Assembly: GCA_002716125.1 (NCBI GenBank)
Contig: PAZH01000079.1
Location: forward strand, 103,644-147,559
Direction of reading: 5' to 3'
Length of the DNA stretch: 43,916 bases
Origin: Rhodospirillaceae bacterium
GTDB lineage: Bacteria; Pseudomonadota; Alphaproteobacteria; UBA8366
The notes beneath the pieces are model-generated. The model was not told the DNA's origin. It searched no databases and saw nothing but the letters and a program-made list of their open reading frames with translations. The position numbers and the translations under genes are program-made. Below, piece after piece: positions 41,318 through 43,916 of this stretch (positions are counted from its first letter, which is position 1; each line of letters begins with the position of its first letter).

Positions 41318-41453
41318 AAAGGTAAAAATTCACACATAAAAATGTAGCGATTGCGAAGGCGGATGCTCGCGCGTTATCGGAAGGGAATCGACTTGAGGAA
41401 GTCGGTGAACGAAGGGAGACGAGGCGAAACAAAATCGCGTCGACGGGCAGCGC

Positions 41454-42137
41454 TTATGTCAAGACGGTCTCACGTGTGAAGGCTTCGACGTAATCCACCA
41501 ATTCATCCGAGGCTGTCGCGGCGGCGGCGGAATCGCCACCGGCAATCGCGCGGGCAAGCTTTGCGTGGAGGCGAGCGGCAACCGGCAAATCGGCGGCCTC
41601 CTTGTAATGCACATACCAAAACCGACGCGACAAGCCGTGCGTGAGGCCGATCGCCCGATTGGCATATTCGTTATGTGCGGCAGTCGCGATCAACTTATTC
41701 AAAGCATCGTCGAGGCGCATGAAGCCAAGATCGTCGTTCTCGCGCTCTGCCCGTTCCATGCCATCGGCGATTTCGGTAAAGCGTTCGCGCTCTTCGTCGG
41801 TCGCTCTTTGGGCGCCACTGCGGGCCAGTAATCTCTCGAGTTCGCGACGGACCTCAAGCAGCAGGAGTTGTTTACCGGGATTTATTTCGGAAACCAAAAT
41901 ACCTTTGCGGGGCAGAATGAGGACGAGTCCCTCGCGGGCGAGGCGCTGCAGCGCTTCCCGAATGGGGGTTCGGCCAATGCCAAGTTGCTCCGACAATTCG
42001 GTTTCGGATAAGACGGCGCCAGGTTCGAGGCGCAACGTAACGATCATCTCTTCAAGGCCTTCGTAGGCCTGATCACTCAAGCTTCTATTCGTCTCGCGTC
42101 CGTTATGTGTCGCGCGTGATTTTGGAGGTTTTGCCAT
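41454..42137 (-). CDS. GntR-family transcriptional regulator (FadR/FCD subgroup)
   Basis: A 227-residue regulator. The winged helix-turn-helix at about 20-85 (AYEGLEEMIVTLRLEPGAVL, SEQLGIGRTPIREALQRLAR) is followed by an all-helical FCD ligand domain at about 95-220 with RLDDALNKLIATAAHN supplying the usual Asp and His positions for a metal-bound carboxylate. Such proteins repress catabolic genes for organic acids. The adjacent desaturase gene downstream on the same strand is a possible but unproven target. Confidence 0.9.
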   Translation of the reverse strand: MAKPPKSRATHNGRETNRSLSDQAYEGLEEMIVTLRLEPGAVLSETELSEQLGIGRTPIREALQRLAREGLVLILPRKGILVSEINPGKQLLLLEVRRELERLLARSGAQRATDEERERFTEIADGMERAERENDDLGFMRLDDALNKLIATAAHNEYANRAIGLTHGLSRRFWYVHYKEAADLPVAARLHAKLARAIAGGDSAAAATASDELVDYVEAFTRETVLT

Positions 42138-42192
42138 CGAATGCGACCAAGAATTCGTTTCCTGAACTCACCCGGTCAACCGCATCGGACCC

Positions 42193-43215
42193 TCAAAAGG
42201 CCCGTTCGATTGAGAAATCGATCGCTTCGTTCATTGCAGACTTGGTTTCACCATCGGAGAAGATACCGAGGGCGTCACGCGCGATCGAACCGTAATGCCG
42301 TGCGCGTTCGATCGTATCGCGGAGCGCACCGTGCTTTTCCATCAGCGAAATTGCGCGTTCCAAATCGCCCTCTTGTTGCTCTTGGCGTTCGAGTGTACGG
42401 CGCCAGAAGTCGCGTTCGTTGTCATCCCCGCGACGCCACGCGAGTACGACCGGCAAACTGATCTTCCCTTCGCGGAAATCGTCGCCGACGGTCTTGCCGA
42501 GTGCGGCTTGGTCGGCGGAATAGTCCAGCGCGTCATCCACCAGTTGGAATGCAATGCCCAAGTTCATGCCGTAGCTTTCGAGCGCTTCTTCCTCGGCTTT
42601 CGGTCGTTCCGCGACGACGGCGCCGATCTTCGCGGCGGCGGCAAACAGGGTTGCCGTTTTCGAACGGATCACCTCCAGGTAGGCCTCCTCGCTCGTTTCC
42701 GTATCGTTTGTCGTCAGGAGTTGCAGAACTTCGCCTTCTGCGATGATTGCCGACGCATCGCTTAGTATTTTCAATACCTTAAGCGAACCGTCCGATACCA
42801 TGAGCTGAAAGGCGCGTGAAAAAAGAAAGTCGCCGACAAGGACGGAAGCTTCATTGCCCCACAAGGCGTTCGCGCTTTCCTGGCCGCGCCGAAGCATGGA
42901 TTCGTCTACCACGTCATCGTGAAGCAATGTCGCTGTATGAATAAATTCGACGCAGGTGGCGAGCGCGATGTGCCGATCGCCTTCGTAGCCGCAGAGACGC
43001 GATGCCGCCAACGTCAGCATCGGCCGGAGCCGTTTGCCGCCTGCGGCCACAATATGTCCCGCCAATTGCGGAATAAGCGGTGCCCGACTTTCCATCTTTT
43101 CGACGATAAGACGATTCACGCGGTTGATGTCATCCGCGACGATGGCGTCCAACGCATCTAGCGAAGGCTTCCATCCTTCCTTGCGTGACTCTTCAAGGCT
43201 GACGACAATACCCAA
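42193..43215 (-). CDS. ispB: Polyprenyl diphosphate synthase (octaprenyl-type)
   Basis: A 340-residue trans-prenyltransferase that would build the long side chain of ubiquinone. First Asp motif LLHDDVVDES and second LVDDALDYSA are intact; GGKRLRPMLTLAASRLCGY and SKTATLFAAAAKIGA are family blocks. The residues before the first Asp motif are small, consistent with a long-chain product. An ATG at 43275 opens the frame, but its first 20 residues look unrelated; a TTG at 43215 gives a family-like start, so the true start is uncertain. It diverges from the DUF2007-methyltransferase gene. Confidence 0.9.
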   Translation of the reverse strand: MGIVVSLEESRKEGWKPSLDALDAIVADDINRVNRLIVEKMESRAPLIPQLAGHIVAAGGKRLRPMLTLAASRLCGYEGDRHIALATCVEFIHTATLLHDDVVDESMLRRGQESANALWGNEASVLVGDFLFSRAFQLMVSDGSLKVLKILSDASAIIAEGEVLQLLTTNDTETSEEAYLEVIRSKTATLFAAAAKIGAVVAERPKAEEEALESYGMNLGIAFQLVDDALDYSADQAALGKTVGDDFREGKISLPVVLAWRRGDDNERDFWRRTLERQEQQEGDLERAISLMEKHGALRDTIERARHYGSIARDALGIFSDGETKSAMNEAIDFSIERAF

Positions 43216-43323
43216 TGACTTAATCCCGCTTGCGTGCCCGGTTCTACGATGGCATCGAGCATAGATGAAGGCCATCGGCGGTCAAGAGCGTGAAGCGACG
43301 CAATTTGAGGGCGGACGGACGAA

Positions 43324-43916
43324 ATGAAAGAGCTGGTTCGGACGAACGATCCCGTCAAAATTTCTTGGCTGACGGCTGTGCTTGCCGAACGCGGTATCGA
43401 CGCGATCGTGCTCGATACGCACATGAGTATTCTGGAAGGACAGATTGGGGCGATCCCGCGCCGGATTATGGTGATTGACGAGGATTTCGAAGCCGCCCGC
43501 GCACTCGTGAATTCGGCGGAACGGGCGGTCGTCGAGACCGAAACGGTTGATGCGCTGCTCGATGGACGCGTGCTGTTGCGCCAGCCGAAGGAGGGGTATC
43601 GCGTTGCGATCGACCCTGTTCTCCTCGCTGCGAGCATTGAAGCTGGGGCCGGCGAGCGGGTTTTGGATGTCGGCGCTGGCGTCGGTGCGGCGGCGTTGTG
43701 TTTGGCGTCGCGCTGCGAGGGTGCTGAGCTTTATGGTTTGGAGTTGCAGCCGGAGCTCGTCGAATTGGCGCGATCAAATGCGGCCGAATCGACCCTCAAG
43801 GTCGATTTTCACCAAGGGGATTTGCTCGATCCGCCTGTCCCAATTGCAGCCGGCGGGTTTACTCACGTTATGGCAAATCCGCCCTATTTGCCGCCGAAAC
43901 GCGCGGACCCGAGGAC
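43324..43916 (+). CDS. DUF2007 domain fused to a TrmN6-like methyltransferase (runs off the right edge)
   Basis: An open frame of 197 codons without a stop before the window ends. Residues 1-68 (MKELVRTNDPVKISWLTAVL, SILEGQIGAIPRRIMV) match the DUF2007 putative signal-transducing domain. From about 74 comes an AdoMet methyltransferase of the tRNA1(Val) A37 N6 type: LLRQPKEGYRVAIDPVLLAA, VLDVGAGVGAAALCLASR and the catalytic MANPPYLPPK. In relatives these are, as I recall, usually two neighbouring genes. No stop or credible second start lies between them here. The ribosome site is weak. Confidence 0.8.
   Translation, partial: MKELVRTNDPVKISWLTAVLAERGIDAIVLDTHMSILEGQIGAIPRRIMVIDEDFEAARALVNSAERAVVETETVDALLDGRVLLRQPKEGYRVAIDPVLLAASIEAGAGERVLDVGAGVGAAALCLASRCEGAELYGLELQPELVELARSNAAESTLKVDFHQGDLLDPPVPIAAGGFTHVMANPPYLPPKRADPR

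Noticed and set aside
43158-43637. 159-codon open frame on the minus strand
   Set aside because: It is antisense to the DUF2007-methyltransferase gene and Ser/Arg-rich without motifs.

Overview
The window reads as chromosomal DNA of a GC-rich, free-living alphaproteobacterium, most like the Rhodospirillales. The basis is inference from gene content: TRAP and TAXI transporter parts, a STAS-fused MlaE operon, a DUF1194 secreted protein, a ScfR-type regulator beside isocitrate lyase, a DUF2007 domain joined to a TrmN-type methyltransferase, and CTCATCC-type palindromic repeats typical of that class. I see no phage, insertion sequence, CRISPR array or plasmid gene.

Layout. 1-1431: end of an MFS transporter and a gamma-carbonic anhydrase. 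1435-5981 (minus): a run that starts with an uncharacterised ExbB-like/ExbD-like/membrane protein trio and continues into an ECHDC3-like crotonase, a CoA-binding protein and O-acetylhomoserine sulfhydrylase. 6071-9419: RidA, a secreted VWA-like DUF1194 protein, an FAD amine oxidoreductase, and a repeat-filled stretch with a tandem duplication. 9420-14098 (minus): a tightly coupled four-gene catabolic operon of Fe-dependent hydroxyacid-oxoacid transhydrogenase, D-2-hydroxyglutarate dehydrogenase-like flavoprotein, enolase-superfamily enzyme and alpha/beta hydrolase; an ornithine cyclodeaminase-family gene diverges from it. 15150-22086: apt, then an Mla-type lipid transport operon (mlaE, mlaF, mlaD, lipoprotein) running into a class III aminotransferase and an orphan TAXI binding protein.

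22106-28839: a very proline-rich repeat lipoprotein, an FGE-like secreted protein, an unrecognised 239-aa protein, a periplasmic rhodanese paired with an orphan DctP, a 2TM protein and a CBS-CBS-BON protein. 28850-32856 (minus): a complete TRAP transporter (dctP-dctM-dctQ) with an extra small membrane protein. 33253-36175: isocitrate lyase broken by one in-frame amber codon, convergent with its probable regulator. 36336-43916: amidase, tRNA-Pro(CGG) with a clear promoter and terminator, an FkbM methyltransferase with a probable frameshift at a G6 run, an SDR, a disordered protein, a sterol desaturase-family protein coupled to a 59-aa membrane protein, a GntR regulator, a polyprenyl diphosphate synthase, and the start of a DUF2007-methyltransferase fusion that runs off the right edge.

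How it fits together: the organism looks like a heterotroph scavenging small organic acids (two DctP-type and one TAXI binding protein, one TRAP permease) and oxidising hydroxyacids, with acetate metabolism through the glyoxylate shunt under ScfR control. The best candidate for an undescribed system is the ExbB/ExbD-like trio at 4108-5981, in which the ExbD-like subunit carries a YfaP/DUF2135-like periplasmic domain. The aceA amber codon, the FkbM frameshift and the transhydrogenase/dehydrogenase pair are the other points most worth checking.
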